DNA of 64,000 bases from Novakomyces olei (taxonomy: Eukaryota > Ascomycota > Novakomycetes > Novakomycetales > Novakomycetaceae): assembly GCA_016906335.1 (NCBI GenBank), contig JADEYG010000001.1:620001-684000 (forward strand). The letters are read 5' to 3'. Position 1 is the first letter of the stretch; the number at the start of each line of letters is the position of its first letter. Below are positions 54,604-64,000 of this stretch, in pieces. The notes below the pieces were generated by a model that had not been told where the DNA came from, did not search any database, and saw nothing but the letters and a program-made list of their open reading frames with translations. A program made the translations under genes and the position numbers.

Positions 54604-56343
54604 GCGGTTTACGGTCTAAAATAATCGACTTTGGGGACATGATTGTTCTTTTCGCAATGCAGTCTTGTGGCTTTCGGTGTGATATATACTTTTATTAATC
54701 GGAATTTAATCATACATTTTAATTATTCTTCTCTTCGACTCTTCATCTATTGATGATTACACTATTTCTCCATTTCAATTGTGCGGTGGGTGCAGCAATT
54801 GTTCAATGCTCCCGGCGTGCACTATCGTTATTTCTTATATGGATTGGGTTAGCAGTTGGTAAAGGAATATCTGCCTCAAGACATTGTATCATTGCATTTG
54901 ATTTCTTGCTGGATATGTTTCTTTCCGATGATTCCGAGAAAAATTCTTTTCCGATCCCCGCCTTTTAATTCTCGTTTCGGATCTGTTTAGAAATACGAAA
55001 TACTGTGCGGGTTTTTTTTGTTTAATATTGCGGTGTTTCAACGGTTATTTGAAGTTGAAAGGCTTGGCAGGCATATAAATTCTTGTCTTTGATGAAGCAT
55101 AATCTTTTTGGGTCATTGGCCGTTTTATGTTTTTGAGAATGGAAATTGAAATATGTATTACATACTTTGGTTCCAGTCTCGTTTTTTGATACTTGGGGAT
55201 AGTTATCCGATGGATGGCTACCTCAGGTGCCAAAGGGCAACAGCCTCGTCGACAATAGGAATCAAGATTTATTCTTTGATTTGTATCTTATTGTTCTTGA
55301 TAGGCAGAGCAAGTGAAATTCTAATAGTTTCTTGCTTTTTGTATAGTGTTAACTATTATTTTCCAAAAAGAAGTTTTAATATGAATATTAGTTTGAAAAT
55401 TTTTTCTTTCGAATATTATTTTATGATAAGTAAATTAAATTGCAGGTGTATAGTGACGTCATTATAAATTGGCTTGAGATCGTGTATTTTTAGATTCTTA
55501 TTTGGTTGAGAATCCCATAATTGTGGCGTGAAAAGGTATCTTTGCACACTCATAGCAACCAACAATTTCATCGGGTTGGATTACTTGTGTGTAAGTAGTG
55601 TTATTTTGGGAGACGACGTGCTTCTTCCTGCCGGTAGGATTGCTTGTACAAAACAATGAAAATAAACGTGAAGAGAACGTCTATAAAATCAATTTATTGA
55701 CGTTTACAACTATTATGCCTTTAGATAGCAGCATTAAGATAGAACCATTCTTCTTGTCATGATATCAACCGATATTTCACGCATTAAGTGGAAGCCATTT
55801 GAGTTTTGAAAGACATTTTTCATTGTTGGAGATATCGCTTTGCTCAAATATTTCGAGATAGAACACATAATACTTTATTGATATGACGTCATATCTTGAG
55901 GATACAACAATAAATGTATATACCGAACGGATTCTATTGAATTTTATAATCGATATTTTGAATGAGCTGTTATAGATCCTACGAAACAAATATAGAGATT
56001 TACCGATTATTTTCAAACTTCAATTTCGACTGATTAATATCGATTGACCCAATATTTCTGCTCGTATCTTGTAAAAAGAAGGCTAATCAGCGCCAACATC
56101 ATTGTTTTAGCTACTCTAATTGCTAGTGTCAGTGTCTTGATTTCAATTTAATTAGTGCCCATCAATAGTGAAACGTTTGAATAATCAGCCTTTAATTTTT
56201 AAATATCAATTAAACCGTATAATCGTCAATTCTTTATATTAAACAAATCAATTTATTTTACAAACTCAATTGACCAATTTTAAAAAGTTTACTTCAATTA
56301 GTTATTCATTTTATATTTCTGGTCAATTTCATAACCGATTATT
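54604..56343. other. A/T-rich intergenic region before the GCN1 3' end
   Basis: About 1.7 kb with no convincing ORF, RNA gene or repeat array. Confidence 0.5.
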
Positions 56344-59300
56344 TCAGTAAGTGTTTTCCGCACTGACGCTCCAAATCTCCGCTCGGTCTTCTACCAAATC
56401 CGGATCTTGTTCATCTCCGGCTTGCGTGTCTCCGCGTAACGCGAGTCGACGGTCACGTGCCGACGCGGCTAAGCGAACAGCTACGCGACGCGCATAATCG
56501 CCGACAGCACGCGACTTTTGCTCTTCGCCTTGCGACTGTAGCTCGGAGCAAATCGTGTCAACGTGCGCTAGTCCGTCTGCCTCGACGCGTAAAACAGCGA
56601 GAAAAGCCGACTCTGCTGCTAATTTTACGGGAACAATCGGAGTTCTCACATTAGCGAATAATGCCAGTACTATTCGGGAATCGATTAAATCGTGTTGCTG
56701 AGCAATTACCCTCAAAGCCACAAGAGCGAGTCTCTTCGTATCCGGAGAAGAAGAGCTTGAGGCCTCTAAAATTGAAGGTAAAAGAGTAGGCTTATATGTT
56801 TCGTACTGTAACAATAGCAGTTTAGCCGCTGCCAAAACGGAGTTTGTGGAAATTGATTCCATACTGCTCTCAACTCCGTTCGCAATAAGCTCCGTTATCG
56901 CCGAGAGTGTAGCAGGCTCTAATGCTAACAGAGCCTCGCCGGATTCCGTTAGTAGCGCGTTTATTACAAGCATATCGCCGACGGAGAGGCTCTCAGGGCT
57001 ATTGTACTGCACATTTTCCCGAACAAACTCTTCCCTTATCTCCGGAGAATCAAGCTTGCAAAGTAATGCTCCCGCCACTCGGGCGCTGGTCACATCTGCC
57101 GGCCGTGTTGCCTGTAATAAATCCATTACAAGTTTCTTGGACGATTCGCTTATACCAGTACGGCGAACTACTTCGTACAGCGCTCGGAGCATAGCCCGGC
57201 GAATGCCGGAGTCGGCGATACGAGCTCCCGCCACTAACTCCGAAACTAAAGCATCCACCCGTGTGTTTAACTCGATTAAAGAGCCGAGAGCCGTTGCCGC
57301 CCGTAATCTTACGGACTCACTCTGGTCTGTAAGGGCCTTTGCGAAAATTCGTTGCAATTGAGGAACGAACGGCCTTACGAACATCGGTATTTTTCGGAGC
57401 AATTTATCCAACGTTTCAAGTATTGCCGCTCGGACATCACTACTGAATCGTTCGCCGATAGTCCGGATCAGCGGGCCCGTAATTTGTGTAACGTACGGCT
57501 TTAACATACTCGGCTCGGCTTTACTGAGTATTTCTCCCAAGCCAATTGCCGCTTGTTCACGTGAATCTCCACTACCGTACATTAGAGACTGTAAAAGAAT
57601 GGGCAAGACCGAGTTAATTCCGTTGTTCTTAGCTCCGCCCCGATTGAACGCCGGCAACGGAGTTCCTTCTACTCCGGTGTTCTGCAGAGCCAGAGTCAGC
57701 GGCCTTACTAGACTCTCCATTTCGCTCTTGTTGATGCTCTGTGTAAGAGCGTTCTGAGCCTCCCAAGCAGCTTCCACAACTTTCTCGTCTGGATCGGCAA
57801 AGCAATGAACTAAAGCCGTGACAAGATCTGGTAAATGCCTCAGAACCGGAGAGTTTTCTCCGAAAAGAAGAGCAAGTTGCTCACAAGCAAGAGCTCGGCG
57901 TTTAGGATCAGCATCGCGGACAAGTGTAAGCATGTGTGATACTAAGAGTTCGGCACCGTCGCCCTCAACGCTCTGCATGACCGAGCGTAAAGCGTTACGA
58001 GACTCGGTTTCGGCGTTAACACTATCTCCGTCGGCGATAACATTCTTATCTCCGTCAAGAATGGCGGCAAAAAGAGCATCAACAATAGTGTCAAGACGGC
58101 GATTAACAGAAGGTCCAGCAACCTGCACTAATCCACCCAAAGCCCGAGCGTGGAACGCTGTCATTGGCTGCTTTAGCAGAGTCGGCATTATTATAGGGAA
58201 AACGACTTGACTACGTTTCACCATAATCTCTCTCAGAGCCAAAAGAGCAGCCTCTGCAGAAGTTTCCTGCTGAAGCTGAAGAAGTAATGACGGAATTATC
58301 GTGTTTACCACAACTGCAGCTCCGAAAACATCATGTAAACGATCAAATGCATCGGCCGCAGCTTCACGGACTCTATCATCTTTATCCATAATTGCCTCAT
58401 TAACAGCAAAAACAAGTGAATCCCGATAAGGCTCCAGATCCTCTGAAGCAGATGACATTAATTCCTGGAGAGCAATGCAAACGCCGACACGGTGACCTGG
58501 CTCTTGCTCCGACTCCAAGCCCTTCTGCAGTTCGGGGATAAGAGTTTGTAACGCACTTTCACCCATTTTCCGAACCAATTCTCCTAAAGTCCGAACACAA
58601 ACTCCGCGAATGTCTGGAGCACGTGCACTCAAATGCGAAATCAAAATGTCCACAATCGTTGAGAGAATCTCCCGAATTGTTCTCGGAGTATTACCTACCA
58701 CCGACGTCCATACGCTTATCGCCGAGACTCTTACGGAATGTACAACATCCTGCCGGATTATGTATATACCAGCCAATACACGGTCCCTCCGGCTTTGTCC
58801 GAGGGTCTCCAATAGAGCCTTTCCGCCAATAGACTTTTCTCTACTAGGCTCAAACTCGGAGGAATCATGACCATCTTCATGATAACTATTATTATTATCA
58901 TTATTGCTAATTCCTGCGACCTTGTATAAAAGATCCCCGACAAGCTGCACGGAGCTAGACCGAATCCGCCAGTCGGCGTTAAACATTCCTCGTTCTAACT
59001 CCGGAAGTAGCAAATCAACGGCTTTAGAAGCGTAACCAGTAACAATCATACGTCCCGCCCGGAGAGAGGCCTCTCTAACGTCATCGTTCTCATCAGCTAA
59101 GCCAGCAAGGATCGGAGGAATTGACTGGGCCAGGTAAGGCTGGTACCGTGCTCCGAAAGTGGCCGGGAGATAGATTAATAGAGATAAATAGCCGCCTCGG
59201 ATATAAGCGTACTCGGACCGGGTTTGCTTTAGAATATCAGGCAGCGTTTCCTCCAGCCTGACAAGTCCGAGACCGGCAAGGACTTCGGCCAGACCTTGAG

Positions 59301-62300
59301 CTGCACCTTGCCTGTCAACTCCACTGACATCGGACTTTAGTGTAGTAAAAAGATCGGAGATAAGGTGAGGGAACCTCGTTTCTCCCAATTTTTCCATCAG
59401 TAACCCTAAGGAACGAGCGGCTATAGCTCGGGACTCAGGTACTGGGTCGACCAGCACCTGGTAATGTGCCGGCATTAGCCGTGGCAGGTACGGGGCAAAA
59501 TCATCTGGCTCTGTAAGATTCGCCAGTAATCCAAAAATTTTGGCTGCTTCCTGTTTGGTAGAGGCATTTCTCTCCCTCAAACCCCGATGCACAATCGGCA
59601 TAACGAGAGCCAACGAGGGCGAGTCTATATAATGCACAAAGTAGGTCCGTAGCAATGCCGCTAACGCCGAGTCGGTTTCCTTATTGGGATCGCTTAAAGC
59701 CCGGAGCAGCGTCGGCACTAGCGATTGAACTTCAGGATTTTCGATCACCTCTCCAAAACGCAAAAGGGCCTTGTTAGCTGTAGCGCGTACCTGAGCATGA
59801 GAATCCGTGAGCACCTGCGTGAGCTTCGGCACAATAACAGGCAGGGAAACGGAGAGTTGACGTGGAGCCATAAAAGCCATTTGGCCGAGAATTTCAACGG
59901 CCGCTCGCTTCGGCCTCCACTGCGAATCCTGAGCAAGCGTCTCCAGCAGCGAAGGCAAGATCAGTTTTACACAGAACCCTGATATTCGGCTCATGACTTG
60001 CCGGGAAGCTTCAAGAGTTGCTTCACGGACATCACTAGCACTATCGCCAAAGGCGGTCAGCAATAAGGGAATCATTGCCGGAACGTACGGCTCAAAGAGC
60101 GATTCAAGTATCTGTGAAAATGATTGAATCAGAAACAGAGCTCCGCGACGGCCGACCGAGTTTTTGTTATCGCCGATCGCCCACTGGAGCATCGGCGTTA
60201 TTCCAAAATCCTTGAACGAACGAATACCTCGGCCCCGAACGAGTCCAGCGATGAAATAAGCGGCTCCTTTTTGTACGGCAAATGAGCCCTCGCGTAACTG
60301 CGGAAGCAATTGCATATAATAAACGTGAGCATCTGTCTTCATTTTGCGAACAAGGGGGAAAAGGCATTCGGCAATTGCAATCTGAACACTCTCTGAAGGA
60401 ATTGACATCGCTTCCCGTAATTTGTCTATTATGACTGTGATTCTTTCATCTCCAGCAGTAAAATATTTGGCAGTTGCTCCCAATAGGATTATAATTCCCT
60501 CCTTGTAACGATCAGTGGCCTCCACTAGCCGAGCCTGTAGTAGAGCAGAAAGCGGTTCTACGATATGACGGCCATGGCAATCTATAACAGAGAGAGCTGC
60601 CTCCAGCATCAACCGCCGGACCGTCTCGTTTGAATCGCTTAACGGCACCTGCTGGTCGCTGTCCCATTCAGTGATAAATTTCAGCGTATCAAGAGCAAAG
60701 TCGCCCACTAGAAACGGAGATAAGGCTCCGAGAGCAGAAGCAGAGCCGGCTCTCGGTTGCCAGACGTCGACTTTTTCATACCTTGACGAGGCACTTGTGT
60801 CAAAGTTCTTATTATTTTCTAATGCAATATTGCCAAAAATTGCATCAAGCGCAGGAGCCTGTACGGCATTTTTTTTATACAATTCAACAATTCTTTGCCA
60901 AACACTGTCAAGCACCGGGTCTTCCCTTTTATCGCTCCGAGATTCCACCGCTGCAGCCAATGATCTTGCTGCAATTGCACGAACAAAGGTCTCAGCGGAT
61001 TCTAAATAAGGATAAATTTCCGATATTAAATGCTCCGGAAAATTTAGCCCATTTTCTAGTAATATTCCAATCGCGAGCTCGGAGATTTGCTCATCGACGT
61101 CATTGGCAGAAAGAAACAGTTCGATGGGAAACGGATCTGGCGCAATTCTTAACGGTTGCATTGCTTGTAAGATACAAGTACGCACACCGACTTCAGAGCA
61201 AGTAACAAGAGCATTCAGAAGAATATTAAGCTCCGCATTAGTAATCATGCCAGCGGTAACAGAAGCAGCGGCAATTTGTGCTGCTGCATCTAACAGACAA
61301 GTCCGTGTTTCCTGATACTGTGCAGGATACTTGACCAAGAGCATAACTAGACACTTTAGAATTTGCTCTCGAGGCGATGTGGCTGATTGAAGCCTCTCCG
61401 AGTTCAGGGATACAAAATCTGTGCAGAGAATTAGTATTTCCGTCTTGTCCTCGGCAGAAACAGATTTCAGTAGCGGCAGCGCTTCCATACTGGCAATTAC
61501 AATAGTAATCGCACTCAAAAAGTCGACTAAAACAAGTGCAGAACTATCGGATATAAACCTCAACCGATGAAGCACTTTCTGTACTAGAGCTAAATCGAAT
61601 GTGTTGGCCAGCGTATCGGCATTTTTATTCGGATTTTTACTTTCATTTTCATTGTCAATGCTCCATAGCGTAGACAGGGCAGCGAACAGTGCGTAGGCCA
61701 TAGAGTTTAAACTGCCATCCGCTGTATTGAACAGACCGATCAATGTATCCTGCAAAATGTGTGAATCTTTGCCAAAAAGCAGTTGTGCATTGCTGTAAAA
61801 ATCACGGGTCAAAGTACGCAAGGCTGCGGAAAGCCAAGTTTCTACTTCGAAAGAAACAGTATTACATAGACTCTGTATTATTCGCAGGCCAGTATCCACA
61901 CGCATATAAAGCGCTTCCATCTCAGATCTCACAACACTTTCCAATGCCAATTGAGCATCAACAGCTGCCTGATCGTGTTTATTCAACGCCTTTTTCTGGT
62001 AAGCTCCACCGGCTGCTGCTTTTTGTTGAGCATGTTTTCTGACTTGAGCTTCCCATTGAGCAGTTTCATCATTTATATTTCTGGTGCCAGACTCGCTTTC
62101 CTTCTTTTTTGCCAATACATTATTATACAGATTGCCCTCTGGAGTCTGCCAAATGGCAATGGACTCGGTATGCACACGTGACCAAGGAACATTTGAAAGC
62201 AATCGGGTAAAAAGCCGGCAAATTGACGGAGTGGAAGTCTGCGGATTATAGAAATTAAGCTGCCCAACTGCCCTTAACGCCGCCGGCCGTCGCTTATCTT

Positions 62301-64000
62301 CACGGTCATAGATAAAAGATTCAATGTATTTCAGAATTGAATCCGTATTTGCTTCAACAAAGGCAGCTGGATCTGTCTGCAAGGCCTGGCAACACCGAAC
62401 CCACCAGTTAACACGGCCTTGTAAGTGAATATCGTTGGAAAAAATCAATAGTTTTTGCAAAAATAATTTTTTTTCCGTTAAGGCTGCTTTATTTTCAATT
62501 AAGTTTGGATCTTTCACAAGGCGGCCCACCAGTTTAACGAGAGTCTGTACACGCAAATCTTCAGATCCGACAGCAGCAGAGTCGGAAGGTGCACAGGAAG
62601 CTGGATAAATTTGCTCGTAAAAGGCTTCAATCAAAAGAGGCAAAAGCAGCCGACGTTGAACAAGCAGATCACAGACTGCGTCAAGCATAGTTTGCACATC
62701 CTCACGGGACCCGTGTCTGCACAAAAGGTATAAAACTGCTCTCAAAACGCCGCCATCATAAAGCTCAGAATCCTGTAAGTATTGATGCTCACTACCGGCC
62801 AAAGCACAAATTGCCCTCAAAGACCATACTATATCCCGAGTATCAGTGAGCCGTGTATATACACGGTCAGATAAGCAAAAGTCTTTTGCCGACTGACGGT
62901 CCAGCATTTCCGGCTCATTTTTTGCTTGATAATATACGCAAAAGTACTCGGCAATTATGCCTCCATTGCCGACGTAGGGAAGCGGGGATTTCTGGATCTC
63001 TTGGGTCTGTACTAGAATAGTTTGCCGATACTTTTCCCATGCTTCTTGAGGGCGAAACGGTTGGATTTTTTGCGAATTTTCTTTTATTTCTCCGCCCTGC
63101 ACAGCTAAAGACGCTAGAGTATCTTGCCAGTAACGACGAACTGCCACTCTTTTGTCCGCCAAAGCTTTTGGTAAAATAGATAGCAAAATAGACGAGTCTA
63201 TACTATTATTGTCAGCAGTTGCACCATTTTCCTGTCTTGAAAGCATTTTCAAAAACTCGACTAGCAACTTGGAAATTTGCAATACAGCAGAATCGTTATT
63301 CTCTTTATTGTACAAATTTCCGACGACTGTCAAGTACTTTACAAAATCATTTGCCGGCAATTGAGCGATGCTGCCTACAAGTACAGCAGCTACTTTGAAA
63401 ATGTCTCCACGTTGATCAGCGTTAGGGACACGATTAAGTGCAAGTGGCTCCAAGAGCAATGCCAAAATCTCGTTCGCTGAACTCGTTACACGTGAAACAA
63501 GGCCCTGAAGAGTCGCCAAGGCGGAAAGCCGTACTGCCGATTGTGTGCTTTTCAAGCAGTTTAGAAGCGAAGGCAGCAAAACGCCAGCAATTCCCGAAAG
63601 ATCAAATTTACATGCTTCGAACAAGTAAATTAATGCGCGGTCCAAGACGACTAGAGGCGAACGGAGTAACGATTTTTGTATAGTTGGGAGCACGAGCCGC
63701 TCGACTGCTTTAAAATCTAAAAATTCCCTAAATGTTGCAATAAGTCCTGCCTGCACATGATACGGTACTGGCTTGGTAGCACCACATACAGTCTCTGTGT
63801 AATATGTAATTAGGCTGTCCGACTGCTCCAGTACATTTGCAGCCTTTTTCAGACGGATAGCAACTTCACACACAACTCCAAGAAGACATACATTTTCCGC
63901 TCGTTTTACAGATAAAAGAGGCTTGAAATAAATGTCAACGTCCGCGCTGCGTAGAACCTTTCGTACAGAGCGTCGTGTACTTCGAGTAGCAGAGAGCTTT
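56344..64000 (-). CDS. GCN1: GCN1 translational regulator (5' end beyond the window)
   Basis: Gcn1 is a giant HEAT-repeat protein that binds collided ribosomes and, with Gcn20, activates the eIF2alpha kinase Gcn2. One open frame of about 2,552 codons runs from the window edge to the stop at 56344, so the true start lies outside. Met codons inside the window are not the start, because coding sequence (KLSATRSTRRSVRKVL) continues upstream. HEAT repeats fill the protein. The central part matches the eEF3-like and Gcn2-binding regions: QRPKRAAVEILG-type repeats such as SQWRPKRAAVEILGQMAFMA, DPVPESRAIAARSLGLLMEK, GVDRQGAAQGLAEVLAGLG, REASLRAGRMIVTGYASKA and DWRIRSSSVQLVGDLLYKV. No intron is visible. 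The known full length is about 2,670 residues, so roughly the first 120 are missing. Confidence 0.96.
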   Translation of the reverse strand, partial: KLSATRSTRRSVRKVLRSADVDIYFKPLLSVKRAENVCLLGVVCEVAIRLKKAANVLEQSDSLITYYTETVCGATKPVPYHVQAGLIATFREFLDFKAVERLVLPTIQKSLLRSPLVVLDRALIYLFEACKFDLSGIAGVLLPSLLNCLKSTQSAVRLSALATLQGLVSRVTSSANEILALLLEPLALNRVPNADQRGDIFKVAAVLVGSIAQLPANDFVKYLTVVGNLYNKENNDSAVLQISKLLVEFLKMLSRQENGATADNNSIDSSILLSILPKALADKRVAVRRYWQDTLASLAVQGGEIKENSQKIQPFRPQEAWEKYRQTILVQTQEIQKSPLPYVGNGGIIAEYFCVYYQAKNEPEMLDRQSAKDFCLSDRVYTRLTDTRDIVWSLRAICALAGSEHQYLQDSELYDGGVLRAVLYLLCRHGSREDVQTMLDAVCDLLVQRRLLLPLLIEAFYEQIYPASCAPSDSAAVGSEDLRVQTLVKLVGRLVKDPNLIENKAALTEKKLFLQKLLIFSNDIHLQGRVNWWVRCCQALQTDPAAFVEANTDSILKYIESFIYDREDKRRPAALRAVGQLNFYNPQTSTPSICRLFTRLLSNVPWSRVHTESIAIWQTPEGNLYNNVLAKKKESESGTRNINDETAQWEAQVRKHAQQKAAAGGAYQKKALNKHDQAAVDAQLALESVVRSEMEALYMRVDTGLRIIQSLCNTVSFEVETWLSAALRTLTRDFYSNAQLLFGKDSHILQDTLIGLFNTADGSLNSMAYALFAALSTLWSIDNENESKNPNKNADTLANTFDLALVQKVLHRLRFISDSSALVLVDFLSAITIVIASMEALPLLKSVSAEDKTEILILCTDFVSLNSERLQSATSPREQILKCLVMLLVKYPAQYQETRTCLLDAAAQIAAASVTAGMITNAELNILLNALVTCSEVGVRTCILQAMQPLRIAPDPFPIELFLSANDVDEQISELAIGILLENGLNFPEHLISEIYPYLESAETFVRAIAARSLAAAVESRSDKREDPVLDSVWQRIVELYKKNAVQAPALDAIFGNIALENNKNFDTSASSRYEKVDVWQPRAGSASALGALSPFLVGDFALDTLKFITEWDSDQQVPLSDSNETVRRLMLEAALSVIDCHGRHIVEPLSALLQARLVEATDRYKEGIIILLGATAKYFTAGDERITVIIDKLREAMSIPSESVQIAIAECLFPLVRKMKTDAHVYYMQLLPQLREGSFAVQKGAAYFIAGLVRGRGIRSFKDFGITPMLQWAIGDNKNSVGRRGALFLIQSFSQILESLFEPYVPAMIPLLLTAFGDSASDVREATLEASRQVMSRISGFCVKLILPSLLETLAQDSQWRPKRAAVEILGQMAFMAPRQLSVSLPVIVPKLTQVLTDSHAQVRATANKALLRFGEVIENPEVQSLVPTLLRALSDPNKETDSALAALLRTYFVHYIDSPSLALVMPIVHRGLRERNASTKQEAAKIFGLLANLTEPDDFAPYLPRLMPAHYQVLVDPVPESRAIAARSLGLLMEKLGETRFPHLISDLFTTLKSDVSGVDRQGAAQGLAEVLAGLGLVRLEETLPDILKQTRSEYAYIRGGYLSLLIYLPATFGARYQPYLAQSIPPILAGLADENDDVREASLRAGRMIVTGYASKAVDLLLPELERGMFNADWRIRSSSVQLVGDLLYKVAGISNNDNNNSYHEDGHDSSEFEPSREKSIGGKALLETLGQSRRDRVLAGIYIIRQDVVHSVRVSAISVWTSVVGNTPRTIREILSTIVDILISHLSARAPDIRGVCVRTLGELVRKMGESALQTLIPELQKGLESEQEPGHRVGVCIALQELMSSASEDLEPYRDSLVFAVNEAIMDKDDRVREAAADAFDRLHDVFGAAVVVNTIIPSLLLQLQQETSAEAALLALREIMVKRSQVVFPIIMPTLLKQPMTAFHARALGGLVQVAGPSVNRRLDTIVDALFAAILDGDKNVIADGDSVNAETESRNALRSVMQSVEGDGAELLVSHMLTLVRDADPKRRALACEQLALLFGENSPVLRHLPDLVTALVHCFADPDEKVVEAAWEAQNALTQSINKSEMESLVRPLTLALQNTGVEGTPLPAFNRGGAKNNGINSVLPILLQSLMYGSGDSREQAAIGLGEILSKAEPSMLKPYVTQITGPLIRTIGERFSSDVRAAILETLDKLLRKIPMFVRPFVPQLQRIFAKALTDQSESVRLRAATALGSLIELNTRVDALVSELVAGARIADSGIRRAMLRALYEVVRRTGISESSKKLVMDLLQATRPADVTSARVAGALLCKLDSPEIREEFVRENVQYNSPESLSVGDMLVINALLTESGEALLALEPATLSAITELIANGVESSMESISTNSVLAAAKLLLLQYETYKPTLLPSILEASSSSSPDTKRLALVALRVIAQQHDLIDSRIVLALFANVRTPIVPVKLAAESAFLAVLRVEADGLAHVDTICSELQSQGEEQKSRAVGDYARRVAVRLAASARDRRLALRGDTQAGDEQDPDLVEDRAEIWSVSAENTY

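Overview
This window is nuclear DNA of an ascomycete fungus. The evidence is the gene set: VPS10, ALG11, APC/C CDC16, a Dep1/Sds3-type Rpd3L subunit, a StuA-type APSES factor, GPI-anchored wall proteins, CUE2 and GCN1. Introns are short (about 35 to 640 nt, mostly under 200), with GT..AG ends and CTAAC/TACTAAC branch sites close to the acceptor. Short TTAGGG-like tracts and many A/T-rich micro- and minisatellites lie between and inside genes. I cannot place it to genus; an early-diverging ascomycete lineage is possible but not shown.

Layout. 0-10 kb: COG7-like gene, CCA tRNA nucleotidyltransferase (minus), ALG11, VPS10. 10-17.6 kb: an accessory-looking segment. Two copies of a two-exon orphan multipass membrane gene lie 5,393 bp apart and flank CDC16 (minus) and a decayed aquaporin. 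Outside the pair lie two arrays of the same 9-bp minisatellite. 17.6-27 kb: NUFIP1/Rsa1-like gene, Nop12/RBM34-like gene (minus), Dep1-like gene, a small membrane protein, Cue2-like Smr protein. 27-34.5 kb: an MIT-domain protein, a secreted repeat protein and a Kre9-like GPI protein, all minus. 34.5-37.8 kb: 3.4 kb without a recognisable gene ahead of the APSES factor. 41-51 kb: TDP1, Rab11/Ypt3, an HD phosphohydrolase, a CMGC-like kinase (minus), a GC-rich G-domain-like protein. 51-56 kb: a four-helix membrane protein, a strongly biased small GPI wall protein, and long gene-poor stretches. 56.3 kb to the end: GCN1 (minus), running off the window.

Functional themes are ordinary housekeeping: Golgi and vacuolar traffic (COG7, VPS10, Rab11, MIT protein), N-glycosylation (ALG11), cell wall (Kre9-like and GPI proteins), RNA and translation quality control (CCA1, CUE2, GCN1, Nop12, NUFIP1) and chromatin or DNA repair (Dep1, TDP1). 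The unusual part is the duplicated orphan gene pair. About 340 bp of 5' flank, first exon, intron and start of exon 2 are almost identical between copies. This switches abruptly at one point to a patch of dense, mostly amino-acid-changing differences. Exon 1 carries a PPxY motif. A conserved upstream ORF, a paired in-frame acceptor, a nearby telomere-like tract and the outer minisatellites make it the best candidate for an undescribed, rapidly evolving gene family.
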